A DNA stretch of 64,000 nucleotides from Streptoverticillium olivoreticuli subsp. olivoreticuli (GTDB taxonomy: Bacteria > Actinomycetota > Actinomycetes > Streptomycetales > Streptomycetaceae): positions 2,503,501 through 2,567,500 of the forward strand of contig NZ_CP031455.1 in assembly GCF_003391135.1 (NCBI RefSeq), written 5' to 3'. Numbering within the stretch: the first letter of the stretch is position 1; each line of letters opens with the position of its first letter. The notes beneath the pieces were generated by a model that did not search any database, was not told where the DNA came from, and was given only the letters and a program-made list of their open reading frames with translations. Shown in pieces: positions 1 to 12,671 of the stretch. The position numbers were made by a program, and so were the translations under genes.

Positions 1-1272
1 CAGCCGCGGCACATACCCGCGGCGCGGCACCTGGACGAGCACCGGGCCGTGTTTGAGGCCCTCCCGCGCGACCTGCCAGGCGAGCGTGGGCAGCCGGGCG
101 GCGCGCGCGGCCTCGTCCCGCGCCTGCTCGGCGTCGCCGACCGTACGGATCAGCGGCGCCGCCGCCCGGACCTGCTCGCGGGCGGCCGTCAGCGGCAGCG
201 CCCAGCCGGTGTCCACCAGCTGGGCCGCCTCGACCGTGCAGCCGAAGCCGCCGAGCAGGAACGCCGCCTTCTCATGGGCCGCCCGCAGCAGCAGCACCTC
301 GCGCGCGTGCGGCTGGGGTGCGTGCTGCTCGCTGTGGCTGGAGTCGCCGTCGTCCCAGATGGCCGCGAGGCCCAGGTCGCGCACGGGCGCGAACATCGCG
401 GCCCGGGTGCCGACCACCGCCCGCACGGAGCCCCGGCTGACCGCGAGCCAGCGGCGGTAGCGCTCCTCCGGCCCGGTCTCCGCCGTCAGCAGCACATGGC
501 GGCCCTCGCCGAGCAGCGCGGTCAGTGCCGCGTCGACGCGGGCGGCGCAGCGGCCGTCCGGCACGACGATCAGCACGCCCCGGCCCGAGGACAGCGCGGC
601 GGCGGCGGCGCGCGCCAGCTCGTCCGGCCAGTGCGGGCCGGGCAGCGCCGTCCACACCGCGCGCGGTGAGTCACCGCGGGCCACGGCGGCGAGATAGGCG
701 GGCCCGGTGGCATAGCGCGACCAGCTGCCGGGCTCCGGAGCGGCGGGCGGCGGCAGCGGCTCGGGGGACGCGGCGGCCTCCGCGCGGGCCCTGCGCGGCG
801 GCACGGCCAGCTGCACGACGTCCGCGAGGGTGCCGGCATAGCGGTCGGCGACCGCGCGGCAGAGCTTCAGCAGCTCCGGCCCGAGCACCGGCTCCGGGGA
901 CAGCACCTGGGCGAGGGGGGCCAGCGGGCCGCGGTACTCGCTCTCGGCGAGGCGCTCGACGATGAACCCGTTGTGCAGCTCGCCGCCCTCGCGCCGCCCC
1001 TTGGCGACCCGGGCCCCGAACCGCACCCGCACCCGCGCCCCGGGCCGCGCCTCGGCGTCCATCGCCGCGGGCACGGCGTAGTCGAAATACTGGTCGAGGT
1101 GGATGAGCCCCTTGTCGACGAGCACCCGCGCCACCGGGAACTCCTCGGCCAGCGCCGCCCCCCGCCACGTCCGCGGCTTGGCCCGCGGCACCTTGGCCTG
1201 CCGCACGGTCTCCCGGATCAGCGCAAGCTGCTCCCCGCCCTGCGGCTCCCCCGCCCCCTTGTCGCTGCTCAC
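1..1272 (-). CDS. priA: Primosomal protein N' (PriA), helicase-dead actinobacterial type, 3' end outside window
   Basis: The first 424 codons of PriA, the protein that recognises stalled forks and reloads the replicative helicase; the C-terminal part lies beyond the left edge. The N-terminal 3' DNA-binding region reads as in other PriA proteins (for example DKGLIHLDQYFDY). The stretch that should hold the Walker A motif reads ALPGPHWPDEL, without a GxxGxGKT, and the DEEH box is replaced by IWDDGDSSHSEQ. This is the ATPase-deficient form known in Actinobacteria, so the role is probably structural loading or fork recognition rather than unwinding. The start is GTG at 1272. No Shine-Dalgarno sequence precedes it, but a DNA-damage promoter motif (1280-1302) ends seven bases upstream, which suggests a leaderless mRNA. 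The family call is firm; whether the protein is truly inactive is inferred from motif loss. Confidence 0.93.
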   Translation of the reverse strand, partial: MSSDKGAGEPQGGEQLALIRETVRQAKVPRAKPRTWRGAALAEEFPVARVLVDKGLIHLDQYFDYAVPAAMDAEARPGARVRVRFGARVAKGRREGGELHNGFIVERLAESEYRGPLAPLAQVLSPEPVLGPELLKLCRAVADRYAGTLADVVQLAVPPRRARAEAAASPEPLPPPAAPEPGSWSRYATGPAYLAAVARGDSPRAVWTALPGPHWPDELARAAAAALSSGRGVLIVVPDGRCAARVDAALTALLGEGRHVLLTAETGPEERYRRWLAVSRGSVRAVVGTRAAMFAPVRDLGLAAIWDDGDSSHSEQHAPQPHAREVLLLRAAHEKAAFLLGGFGCTVEAAQLVDTGWALPLTAAREQVRAAAPLIRTVGDAEQARDEAARAARLPTLAWQVAREGLKHGPVLVQVPRRGYVPRL

Positions 1273-1279
1273 AGCTCAA

Positions 1280-1302
1280 GTCTTAGCAGACCCCACTGAC
1301 AA
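1280..1302 (-). promoter_or_regulatory. RecA-independent DNA-damage promoter (PafBC type) upstream of priA
   Basis: Reading leftward, TTGTCAGTGGG is followed by six bases and TAAGAC. The first block matches 10 of 11 positions of the actinobacterial RecA-NDp consensus TTGTCAGTGGC-N6-TAGGGT; the -10 part is weak. The element ends at 1280 and the priA GTG begins at 1272, so transcription would start at or within a base of the start codon. The same motif occurs upstream of rarA and ruvC in this window. Confidence 0.72.
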
Positions 1303-1313
1303 CGCGGCCCCGC

Positions 1314-1367
1314 GTACGACAGCGGCCCGGCCACCCCGCTTCAGGGGTGGCCGGGCCGCTGTCGTAC
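1314..1367 (-). terminator. Strong intrinsic terminator after metK
   Basis: A perfect inverted repeat with 24-base arms (1314-1337 and 1344-1367) and a six-base loop GCTTCA, starting 16 bases past the metK stop codon. The arms begin GTACGAC and end CACCCC. It has no U-tract, as is usual for streptomycete terminators. It separates metK from priA, which has its own promoter. Confidence 0.85.
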
Positions 1368-1383
1368 GTGCCTGGTGCGGAAC

Positions 1384-2592
1384 CTACAGGCCCGCTGCCT
1401 TCTTCAGGGCGTCCACGCGGTCCGTGCGCTCCCAGGTGAAGTCCGGGAGCTCGCGGCCGAAGTGGCCGTAGGCGGCGGTCTGCGCGTAGATCGGGCGCAG
1501 GAGGTCCAGGTCGCGGATGATCGCGGCCGGGCGGAGGTCGAAGACCTCGGCGATCGCCGTCTCGATCTTCTCGACGTCGACGGTGGCGGTGCCGAAGGTC
1601 TCGACGAACAGACCCACCGGCTCGGCCTTGCCGATCGCGTACGCGACCTGCACCTCGCAGCGGGTGGCCAGACCGGCGGCGACGACGTTCTTGGCGACCC
1701 AGCGCATCGCGTACGCGGCGGAGCGGTCGACCTTGGACGGGTCCTTGCCGGAGAAGGCACCGCCGCCGTGGCGGGCCATGCCGCCGTAGGTGTCGATGAT
1801 GATCTTGCGGCCGGTGAGGCCGGCGTCGCCCATCGGGCCGCCGATCTCGAAGCGGCCGGTCGGGTTCACCAGGAGGCGGTAGCCCTCGGTGTCCAGCTTG
1901 ATGCCGTCCTCGACGAGCTCCTTGAGGACGTGCTCCACGACGAACTCGCGGATGTCGGGCGCGAGCAGCGAGTCCAGGTCGATGTCGGACGCGTGCTGGG
2001 AGGAGACCACCACGGTGTCCAGGCGGACGGCCTTGTTGCCGTCGTACTCGATGGTGACCTGGGTCTTGCCGTCGGGGCGCAGGTAGGGGATGGTCCCGTT
2101 CTTGCGGACCTCCGACAGGCGGCGGGACAGGCGGTGCGCGAGGTGGATCGGGAGCGGCATCAGCTCCGGCGTCTCGTCGCACGCGTAGCCGAACATCAGG
2201 CCCTGGTCGCCCGCGCCCTGCTTGTCGAGCTCGTCCTCGTCGCCCTCGACACGGCTCTCGTACGCCGTGTCGACGCCCTGCGCGATGTCCGCGGACTGCG
2301 CGCCGATGGACACCGACACGCCGCAGGAGGCGCCGTCGAAGCCCTTCTTGGAGGAGTCGTAGCCGATCTCGAGGATCTTGTTGCGGACGAGCGTGGCGAT
2401 CGGGGCGTAGGCCTTCGTCGTCACCTCGCCGGCGACGTGCACCAGGCCGGTGGTGATCAAGGTCTCGACGGCGACGCGCGAGGTCGGGTCCTCTTTGAGG
2501 AGCGCGTCGAGAATGGTGTCGCTGATCTGGTCAGCGATCTTGTCGGGGTGACCCTCGGTCACGGACTCCGAGGTGAACAGGCGGCGGGACAC
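1384..2592 (-). CDS. metK: S-adenosylmethionine synthetase
   Basis: Forms S-adenosylmethionine from methionine and ATP in the cytoplasm. 402 residues, the usual length. The N-terminus [17 protein letters not shown] carries the ATP-binding GHPDK. The methionine/ATP loop [12 protein letters not shown] is near the first third, and the glycine-rich loop [19 protein letters not shown] is in the second half. The start is GTG at 2592, preceded by AGGGAG five bases upstream. A TAAACT hexamer at 2677-2682 is a possible -10 element, but no good -35 was found. I found no SAM-riboswitch-like structure in the 176-base gap to coaBC. The gene has its own strong terminator. Confidence 0.98.
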   Translation of the reverse strand: MSRRLFTSESVTEGHPDKIADQISDTILDALLKEDPTSRVAVETLITTGLVHVAGEVTTKAYAPIATLVRNKILEIGYDSSKKGFDGASCGVSVSIGAQSADIAQGVDTAYESRVEGDEDELDKQGAGDQGLMFGYACDETPELMPLPIHLAHRLSRRLSEVRKNGTIPYLRPDGKTQVTIEYDGNKAVRLDTVVVSSQHASDIDLDSLLAPDIREFVVEHVLKELVEDGIKLDTEGYRLLVNPTGRFEIGGPMGDAGLTGRKIIIDTYGGMARHGGGAFSGKDPSKVDRSAAYAMRWVAKNVVAAGLATRCEVQVAYAIGKAEPVGLFVETFGTATVDVEKIETAIAEVFDLRPAAIIRDLDLLRPIYAQTAAYGHFGRELPDFTWERTDRVDALKKAAGL

Positions 2593-2768
2593 ATCGCTCC
2601 CTGGGGTTGCAGCGGCTGCTGGCTGATCATTGACGGACCCGGCCGAGAGCTGCGCTCGACGCGGGATCCAGAGGTCAGTTTATCCGGCGTTCCCGCCATT
2701 GGGACATCCTGTCGCGCATCCACGGCGCCGTGACCTGTGATCCCCGCCTCAGGCAACGCCCCGGCACA

Positions 2769-3977
2769 TCAGGAGAGGCGCTCGGCCACCAGGTCCCAGA
2801 CGGTCTCGGCGAGGGTCTCCTTCGGCCCGTACGGGACCGGGGTCTCGGAGCCGTCGGGGGCGAGGACCACGGCCTCGCTCGCTTCCGCGCCGAAGGTCTT
2901 GCGCTCCCCCACTTCATTGACGACCAGCAGGTCACAGCCCTTGCGGGCGAGCTTGGCCCGGCCGTTGGCGAGCACGTCGTCGGTCTCGGCGGCGAAGCCC
3001 ACGACGATCTGCCCGGGGCGGGCCCGGGCGACGGAAAGCTCGGCGAGCACATCGGGGTTGCGGACGAGCTCGACGGGCGCGGGCTCCTGCCCGTCCCGCT
3101 TCTTGATTTTGCCCTCGGCGTAGTGCGCGGGCCGGAAATCGGCGACCGCGGCGGCCATGACCACCGCGTCGGCGTCGGCCGCGGCCTCGATCACGGCCTC
3201 CCGCAGCTGTATCGCGGTGCCGACCCGGACCACGTCGGCCCCGGCGGGGTCCGGCAGCGCGGTGTTGGCGGCGACGAGGGTGACCCGGGCGCCCCGGGCC
3301 ACGGCGGTACGGGCCAGGGCGTAGCCCTGCTTGCCGGAGGAGCGGTTGCCGAGGAAGCGGACGGGGTCCAGGGGCTCCCGGGTGCCGCCCGCGCTGATGA
3401 CCACGTGGCGGCCGGCCAGGTCGGCCTCCTGGGCCCGGGCGCCGCGGGCCAGCACCCGGCGGCAGACCTCGAAGATCGCCTCGGGGTCGGGGAGGCGGCC
3501 CTTGCCGGTGTCGACGCCGGTGAGGCGGCCGACGGCGGGCTCGATGACGATCGCGCCGCGGCGGCGCAGGGTCGCCACGTTCTCCTGGGTGGCCGGGTTC
3601 TCCCACATCTCGGTGTGCATGGCGGGCGCGAAGACGACCGGGCAGCGCGCGGTGAGCAGCGTGTTGGTCAGCAGGTCGTCGGCGAGGCCGTGGGCGGCCT
3701 TGGCCAGCATGTCGGCGGTGGCCGGCGCGACCACGACGAGCTGCGCCTCCTGGCCGATGCGCACGTGCGGCACCTCGTGGACGGAGTCCCACACCTGGGT
3801 GGCCGCGGGGTGGCCGGAGAGCGCGGACCAGGTGGCCTCGCCGACGAAGTGCAGGGAGGCGGCCGTCGGTACGACGCGTACGTCGTGCCCCGACTCGGTG
3901 AGGCGGCGCAGCAGCTCGCACGCCTTGTATGCGGCGATCCCGCCGCTGACCCCCAGGACGACCTTGGGCTTGTCCAT
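2769..3977 (-). CDS. coaBC: Bifunctional phosphopantothenoylcysteine decarboxylase / phosphopantothenate-cysteine ligase
   Basis: Two consecutive steps of coenzyme A synthesis: ligation of cysteine to 4'-phosphopantothenate, then FMN-dependent decarboxylation. 402 residues. The N-terminal CoaC half shows GVSGGIAAYKACELLRRL, the PATADMLAKAAHG segment and the substrate loop PAMHTEMW, where many bacteria have PAMNxxMW. The C-terminal CoaB half shows GGTREPLDPVRFLGNRSSGK and the KIKK stretch. The chosen start is ATG at 3977, with GGGGAG about ten bases upstream; longer in-frame starts would add residues with no family match. The gene lies downstream of rpoZ, a common actinobacterial arrangement. 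Confidence 0.97.
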   Translation of the reverse strand: MDKPKVVLGVSGGIAAYKACELLRRLTESGHDVRVVPTAASLHFVGEATWSALSGHPAATQVWDSVHEVPHVRIGQEAQLVVVAPATADMLAKAAHGLADDLLTNTLLTARCPVVFAPAMHTEMWENPATQENVATLRRRGAIVIEPAVGRLTGVDTGKGRLPDPEAIFEVCRRVLARGARAQEADLAGRHVVISAGGTREPLDPVRFLGNRSSGKQGYALARTAVARGARVTLVAANTALPDPAGADVVRVGTAIQLREAVIEAAADADAVVMAAAVADFRPAHYAEGKIKKRDGQEPAPVELVRNPDVLAELSVARARPGQIVVGFAAETDDVLANGRAKLARKGCDLLVVNEVGERKTFGAEASEAVVLAPDGSETPVPYGPKETLAETVWDLVAERLS

Positions 3978-4039
3978 CGCTTCGCTTCTCCCCGCGCTCT
4001 CGCACACTTCCGTGGGTCTACCTACCCCATGACACACCA

Positions 4040-4068
4040 AGGGCCCGGCAGCGGCGCTGCCGGGCCCT
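4040..4068 (-). terminator. Terminator between rpoZ and coaBC
   Basis: Perfect 13-base arms (4040-4052 and 4056-4068; AGGGCCCGGCAGC and its complement) with a three-base loop, starting 22 bases past the rpoZ stop codon. It implies that coaBC may have its own promoter in the remaining gap or rely on read-through. Confidence 0.7.
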
Positions 4069-4090
4069 CGATGACGTCGAAACGAGCCGT

Positions 4091-4363
4091 TTACTGGGCC
4101 GGGGCCTCGATGGCCTCGGAGGTCAGCAGACCGGCGTTGATCTCGCGGAGCGCGATGGAGAGCGGCTTCTCGTGGACGTGGGTGTCCACCAGCGGGCCGA
4201 CGTACTCCAGCAGGCCCTCACCGAGCTGCGAGTAGTACGCGTTGATCTGGCGGGCACGCTTGGCGGCGTAGATCACCAGGCTGTACTTCGAGTCGGTTGC
4301 CTCGAGCAGCTCATCAATCGGCGGGTTGATGATGCCCTCGGGCGCGGTGATGGAAGAGGACAC
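4091..4363 (-). CDS. rpoZ: RNA polymerase omega subunit
   Basis: Small RNA polymerase subunit that helps fold and hold the beta-prime subunit. 90 residues. It carries the omega signature around [27 protein letters not shown]. The actinobacterial C-terminal segment [26 protein letters not shown] follows. Starts at GTG 4363 with GGAAGG six bases upstream. It sits directly after gmk, as in many bacteria where gmk and rpoZ are cotranscribed; 59 bases separate them here, with a small CTGGGG/CCCCAG hairpin in the gap. Loss of omega in S. coelicolor is known to impair antibiotic production and sporulation; that is established knowledge, not seen here. Confidence 0.97.
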   Translation of the reverse strand: MSSSITAPEGIINPPIDELLEATDSKYSLVIYAAKRARQINAYYSQLGEGLLEYVGPLVDTHVHEKPLSIALREINAGLLTSEAIEAPAQ

Positions 4364-4422
4364 TGTCTGCCTTCCGATGGGGGTGGAGATCAAGAACTTC
4401 GGGGTCTGGGGATACCCCCAGT

Positions 4423-5013
4423 TCAACGCAGCAAGGCTAGCAGCTCGCGCGCCACGTCCTCGACGGAGGTGTTGACGAGCGTCACATCGAACTCGGACTC
4501 GGCGGCCAGCTCGATCCTGGCCGCGGCCAGGCGCCGCTCGATGACCTCGGGCGACTCCGTGCCCCGGCCGGTGAGCCGGCGGACCAGCTCGTCCCAGCTC
4601 GGCGGCGCGAGGAAGACCAGCCGGGCGTCCGCCATGCTCTCGCGGACCTGCCGGGCGCCCTGGAGGTCGATCTCCAGCAGCACCGGCTGCCCCGCGGCCA
4701 GCCGGTCGAGGACCGGCTGGCGCGGGGTGCCGTAGCGGTTGCCCGCGAACTCGGCCCACTCCAGCAGCTCCCCGTTGGCGACGAGCTTGTCGAACTGCTC
4801 GTCGTCGACGAAGAAATACTGGACGCCCTCCCGCTCGCCGGGTCGCGGCTTGCGGGTGGTGGCGGAGACCGAGAGCCACACCTCGGGGTGGGCCTTGCGC
4901 ATGTGGGCGACGACCGTGCTCTTGCCGACCCCGGAGGGGCCGGAGAGCACGGTCAGCCGCGGTTGTCTGGCCGGGGATACGGGGGACGTCCCCCGGGAGA
5001 CTGCAGTACTCAT
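4423..5013 (-). CDS. gmk: Guanylate kinase
   Basis: Phosphorylates GMP to GDP with ATP, a step of purine nucleotide recycling. 196 residues. The P-loop GPSGVGKS is at about residues 25-32, after an unstructured N-terminus of about 20 residues rich in Ser, Pro and Arg. The GMP-binding region [22 protein letters not shown] and the segment [14 protein letters not shown] are intact. ATG start at 5013. It follows mihF by 38 bases and probably shares its transcript with rpoZ downstream. Confidence 0.97.
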   Translation of the reverse strand: MSTAVSRGTSPVSPARQPRLTVLSGPSGVGKSTVVAHMRKAHPEVWLSVSATTRKPRPGEREGVQYFFVDDEQFDKLVANGELLEWAEFAGNRYGTPRQPVLDRLAAGQPVLLEIDLQGARQVRESMADARLVFLAPPSWDELVRRLTGRGTESPEVIERRLAAARIELAAESEFDVTLVNTSVEDVARELLALLR

Positions 5014-5051
5014 GCAGTGATTATCCCGGTTCCCGGGAGTGCCTGGGAACG

Positions 5052-5375
5052 TCAGGCGGCCTTGCCGCCGAACTCACGCTCCAGTGACGCGATCTGGTTG
5101 GAGCCGAGACCGCGCACCCGGCGGCTCTCGGAGATCCCGAGCCGCTCCATGATCTGCTTGGCGCGGACCTTGCCCACGCCGGGAAGGCTTTCCAGGAGTG
5201 CGCTCACCTTCATCTTGCCGATGACCTCGTTCTCCTGGCCCTGCTTGATCACATCGTGCAGCGAGGCGCCGGAGTGCTTGAGCCGATTCTTGACCTCGGC
5301 GCGCTCCCGGCGAGCCGCGGCGGCCTTTTCGAGCGCGGCTGCGCGCTGTTCAGGGGTAAGGGGCGGAAGAGCCAC
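5052..5375 (-). CDS. mihF: Actinobacterial integration host factor (sIHF/MihF)
   Basis: Nucleoid-associated protein that binds and constrains DNA without sequence specificity and influences sporulation and antibiotic production in Streptomyces. It is unrelated to enterobacterial IHF. 107 residues. The long basic N-terminal helix ([30 protein letters not shown]) is followed by a helix-two-turn-helix DNA-binding region containing [22 protein letters not shown]. Starts at GTG 5375 with GAGGTGA seven bases upstream. A good vegetative promoter candidate lies at 5424-5452. It sits between pyrF and gmk, its conserved place in the family. Confidence 0.97.
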   Translation of the reverse strand: MALPPLTPEQRAAALEKAAAARRERAEVKNRLKHSGASLHDVIKQGQENEVIGKMKVSALLESLPGVGKVRAKQIMERLGISESRRVRGLGSNQIASLEREFGGKAA

Positions 5376-5423
5376 GCCTACGTCACCTCGGATATCGAAC
5401 TGTCGGATAACGGACCGGTGTGG

Positions 5424-5452
5424 AACCTAGTCGGCCCACACCTGCGGAGCAA
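5424..5452 (-). promoter_or_regulatory. Probable vegetative promoter of mihF
   Basis: Reading leftward: TTGCTC (5447-5452), a 17-base spacer, then TAGGTT (5424-5429), about 48 bases before the mihF GTG. Spacing and hexamers fit a principal-sigma (HrdB) promoter. Confidence 0.55.
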
Positions 5453-5526
5453 CGCGCAACGCGCTTGCACGTTCGCTCTCGTCGGAGACTAGCGGCCGAT
5501 CCCGCTCCAGTCAGCGAGAACAGACG

Positions 5527-5562
5527 AAAAGTCCTGGTCAGACTCGCTCGACCAGGACTTTT
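5527..5562 (-). terminator. Terminator at the end of the pyrimidine operon
   Basis: Perfect 13-base arms (5527-5539 and 5550-5562; AAAAGTCCTGGTC and its complement) with a ten-base loop, about 40 bases past the pyrF stop. The transcript would end in UUUU. It separates the pyr operon from the mihF promoter. Confidence 0.85.
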
Positions 5563-5601
5563 CCGGACATACTGGCCGACAATTCTTGTCCGGGATTGGC
5601 G

Positions 5602-6464
5602 CTAACCTGCCGTCGGGCCATCCGATTCCACCGCGGCCCGCACCTCGTCCGCGAACCGCCCGGCGCTCTCGCGCAGCGCGGCGACGTCCGGACCGTGCCG
5701 CAGCACGCCCCGGCTGACGTTCGGGACGACGTCGCGGACGGCCGCGCCGAAGACCTTCGGCAGGTCGGCCGCGGTCGCGCCCTGCGCGCCGATGCCGGGG
5801 GCGAGCAGCGGGCCGTTGATCGCCAGGTCGGCCCCGGCGGCGGCGAGCGAGTCGCCCAGCGTCGCGCCGACGACCGCGCCGTACGAGCCCATGGGCGCGG
5901 CGCCCGCGTTCTCGGCCCGCAGGTGGTCCAGCATGGTCGCCGCGACGCTCGCGCCACCGGCCCGCACCGCGTGCTGCACCTCCGCGCCCTCGGGGTTCGA
6001 GGTGAGCGCGAGGACGAAGACGCCGGTGCCGCTCTCGCGCGCCAGGTCCAGCGCCGGGCGCAGCGAGCCGTAGCCGAGGTAGGGGCTGACCGTGACGGCG
6101 TCCGAGAAGAGCGGCGACGCGGGGTCGAGGTAGGTGGCGGCGTACGCGGCCATGGTGGAGCCGATGTCGCCCCGCTTGGCGTCCATGAGGACCAGCGCGC
6201 CGGCCTCCCGGGCGTCGGCGACGGCCCGCTCCAGGACGGCGATGCCGCGCGAGCCGAAGCGCTCGAAGAAGGCGGACTGCGGCTTGAGGACGGCGACGCG
6301 GTCGGCGAGCGCCTCCACGACGGTGTGCGTGAAGCGCTCCAGGCCGGCGATGTCGTCGGAGAGGCCCCAGTCGGCGAGGAGCGAGGCGTGCGGGTCGATG
6401 CCGACGCAGAGCGGGCCGCGCTCGTCCATGGCCCGGCGCAGGCGGGTGCCGAAGGGTTCCAGGG

Positions 6465-6468
<4 letters not shown>
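5602..6468 (-). CDS. pyrF: Orotidine 5'-phosphate decarboxylase
   Basis: Last step of UMP synthesis, decarboxylation of OMP. 288 residues, matching the longer group-2 PyrF enzymes of Actinobacteria. The N-terminus has [15 protein letters not shown]. The catalytic lysine region reads [12 protein letters not shown] (DxKxxDI), followed by [11 protein letters not shown]. The ATG start at 6468 overlaps the pyrD stop by four bases (ATGA), so the two are translationally coupled. Last gene of the pyr operon, followed by a terminator. Confidence 0.97.
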
Positions 6469-7580
<1,112 letters not shown>

Positions 7581-7621
7581 TTCAAGCCTTCTTGGGCGAG
7601 GAGGGGCGAGGGGCTCACGAA

Positions 7622-7649
7622 GAGGGGGACACCTTCCGGTGTCCCCCTC
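7622..7649 (-). terminator. Intra-operon hairpin between carB and pyrD
   Basis: Perfect 12-base arms (GAGGGGGACACC and its complement) with a four-base loop TTCC, six bases past the carB stop. Because pyrD and pyrF follow on the same strand, it may be a partial terminator or a stability element that lowers their expression relative to carAB. Confidence 0.6.
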
Positions 7650-7655
7650 CGTGGC

Positions 7656-10959
<3,304 letters not shown>

Positions 10960-10967
<8 letters not shown>

Positions 10968-12102
10968 GCTGGCCCTCCATGAGCTGGACGAAGCGGTCGA
11001 ACAGGTAGGCCGCGTCGTGCGGACCCGCTGCTGCTTCGGGGTGGTACTGGACGCTGAAGGCCGGCTGGTCGAGCAGCTGGAGACCCTCGACCACGTTGTC
11101 GTTGAGGCAGACGTGGGAGACCTCGACGCGGCCGTAGGGGGTGTCGGTCGCCCGGTCGAGCGGGGCGTCGACGGCGAAGCCGTGGTTGTGCGCGGTGACC
11201 TCGACCTTGCCGGTCGTGCGGTCCTGCACGGGCTGGTTGATGCCGCGGTGGCCGTACTTCAGCTTGTAGGTGCCGAAGCCGAGGGCCCGGCCGAGGATCT
11301 GGTTGCCGAAGCAGATGCCGAAGAGCGGGGTCTTACGCTCCAGGACGGCCTGCATGACGGCGACGGGGCCGTCGGCGGTGGCCGGGTCGCCCGGGCCGTT
11401 GGAGAAGAACACGCCGTCGGGGTCGACCGCGTAGATGTCCTCGACCGTGGCGGTCGCGGGCAGGACGTGCACCTCGATGCCGCGCTCGGCCATACGGTGC
11501 GGGGTCATGCCCTTGATGCCCAGGTCGACCGCGGCGACGGTGAACTTCTTCTCACCGATCGCGGGGACGACGTACGCCTCCTTGGTGGCGACCTCGGCGG
11601 AGAGGTCGGCGCCCTGCATCTCGGGGGCCTGGCGCACCTCGGCGAGCATCGTGCCCTCGTCGGGCAGGGCGTTGCCGGAGAAGATGCCGACCCGCATCGC
11701 GCCGCGCTCGCGCAGGTGGCGGGTGAGGGCGCGGGTGTCGATGCCGCTGATGCCGACGACGCCCTGGTGGGCCAGCTCCTCGTCCAGCGAGCGGCGGGAG
11801 CGCCAGTTGGAGGGGATCCGGGCGGGGTCGCGGACGACGTAGCCGGCGACCCAGATCCGCTGCGACTCGGGGTCCTCGTCGTTCACGCCGGTGTTGCCGA
11901 CGTGCGGGGCGGTCATGACGACCACCTGGCGGTGGTACGACGGGTCGGTCAGGGTCTCCTGGTAGCCGGTCATGCCGGTGGAGAACACCGCCTCGCCGAA
12001 GGTCACCCCCACGGCCCCGTAGGCGCGGCCGCGGAAGGTCCGGCCGTCCTCCAGGACGAGTACGGCGGGGACCTTGGCGGTCCCCCTGGTGGAGGTCGTC
12101 AT
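10960..12102 (-). CDS. carA: Carbamoyl phosphate synthase, small (glutaminase) subunit
   Basis: Class I glutamine amidotransferase that hydrolyses glutamine and channels ammonia to CarB. 380 residues. The N-terminal domain begins with [17 protein letters not shown]. The C-terminal amidotransferase domain has the nucleophile cysteine in [15 protein letters not shown] and the His-Glu pair in [11 protein letters not shown]. The ATG at 12102 overlaps the stop of the preceding PH-like gene by four bases. It overlaps carB by eight bases. All three therefore appear translationally coupled. Confidence 0.98.
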
Positions 12103-12671
12103 CGTGCGCCTTCCGTGTCGTGGTTCATGTGGTGCAACTGGGTGAGGGCCTCGACCCAGGCGGGGTGCTCGGCGGCGGTGTCGGAGCGGAAACCGGAGTC
12201 GATCTCCCGGTCGCCGTGCGCCCAGGTGATCACCAGCAGGCCGCCCTCGGTGAGGACCTTGCCGGCGATGCCCTTGTCGAGCCGGGCGCCGCGCAGCCGG
12301 TCCGCGGGGATGAAGAAGTCCTGGGCACCGGGCCGTACGACGGTGACGCCCCGGTCCGTCAGGGTGAGCTCGGCGCGGCTGCGGGTGCCGAGGCCGCGCG
12401 CGACGATCCGGTCGAGCCACTGCCCGGCGGTGGTGGAGCCGTGGTAGCGGCCCGTCATCGTCAGCCGCGGCTCGGCGGGCGCCTCAGGGGCGGTGGGCAG
12501 CTCGGGCAGGTCGCCCTGGAGCGTGCCGCGCCACTTCCAGCCCTCGCGCATCAGCCAGTAGACCAGCGCGATGAAGAGCAGCAGCCCGACGACCCAGCCG
12601 ATCCGTGCGGCCCAGTCCGTGACCGCCTGGGACTTCTCCCCGGCCGCCAGATTGATCAGTGCAGGTGTCAC
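12099..12671 (-). CDS. PH-like membrane protein embedded in the pyr operon
   Basis: 190 residues, of unknown biochemical function. One membrane segment at about residues 24-41 ([19 protein letters not shown]) follows a short N-terminus. The rest is a soluble, beta-rich domain resembling bacterial PH-like domains ([38 protein letters not shown] is the start, and a W-rich end follows). Start GTG at 12671, overlapping the pyrC stop by four bases; its own stop overlaps the carA ATG by four bases. So it is cotranslated between pyrC and carA. That position is conserved in streptomycetes as far as I recall. The topology predicts a cytosolic domain tethered to the membrane, possibly a scaffold for the pathway; that is inference. 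Confidence 0.85.
   Translation of the reverse strand: MTPALINLAAGEKSQAVTDWAARIGWVVGLLLFIALVYWLMREGWKWRGTLQGDLPELPTAPEAPAEPRLTMTGRYHGSTTAGQWLDRIVARGLGTRSRAELTLTDRGVTVVRPGAQDFFIPADRLRGARLDKGIAGKVLTEGGLLVITWAHGDREIDSGFRSDTAAEHPAWVEALTQLHHMNHDTEGAR

Noticed and set aside
2593..2768. Possible SAM riboswitch ahead of metK
   Set aside because: I could not find a SAM-I, SAM-II or SAM-IV core in this 176-base gap; only a TAAACT hexamer stands out.
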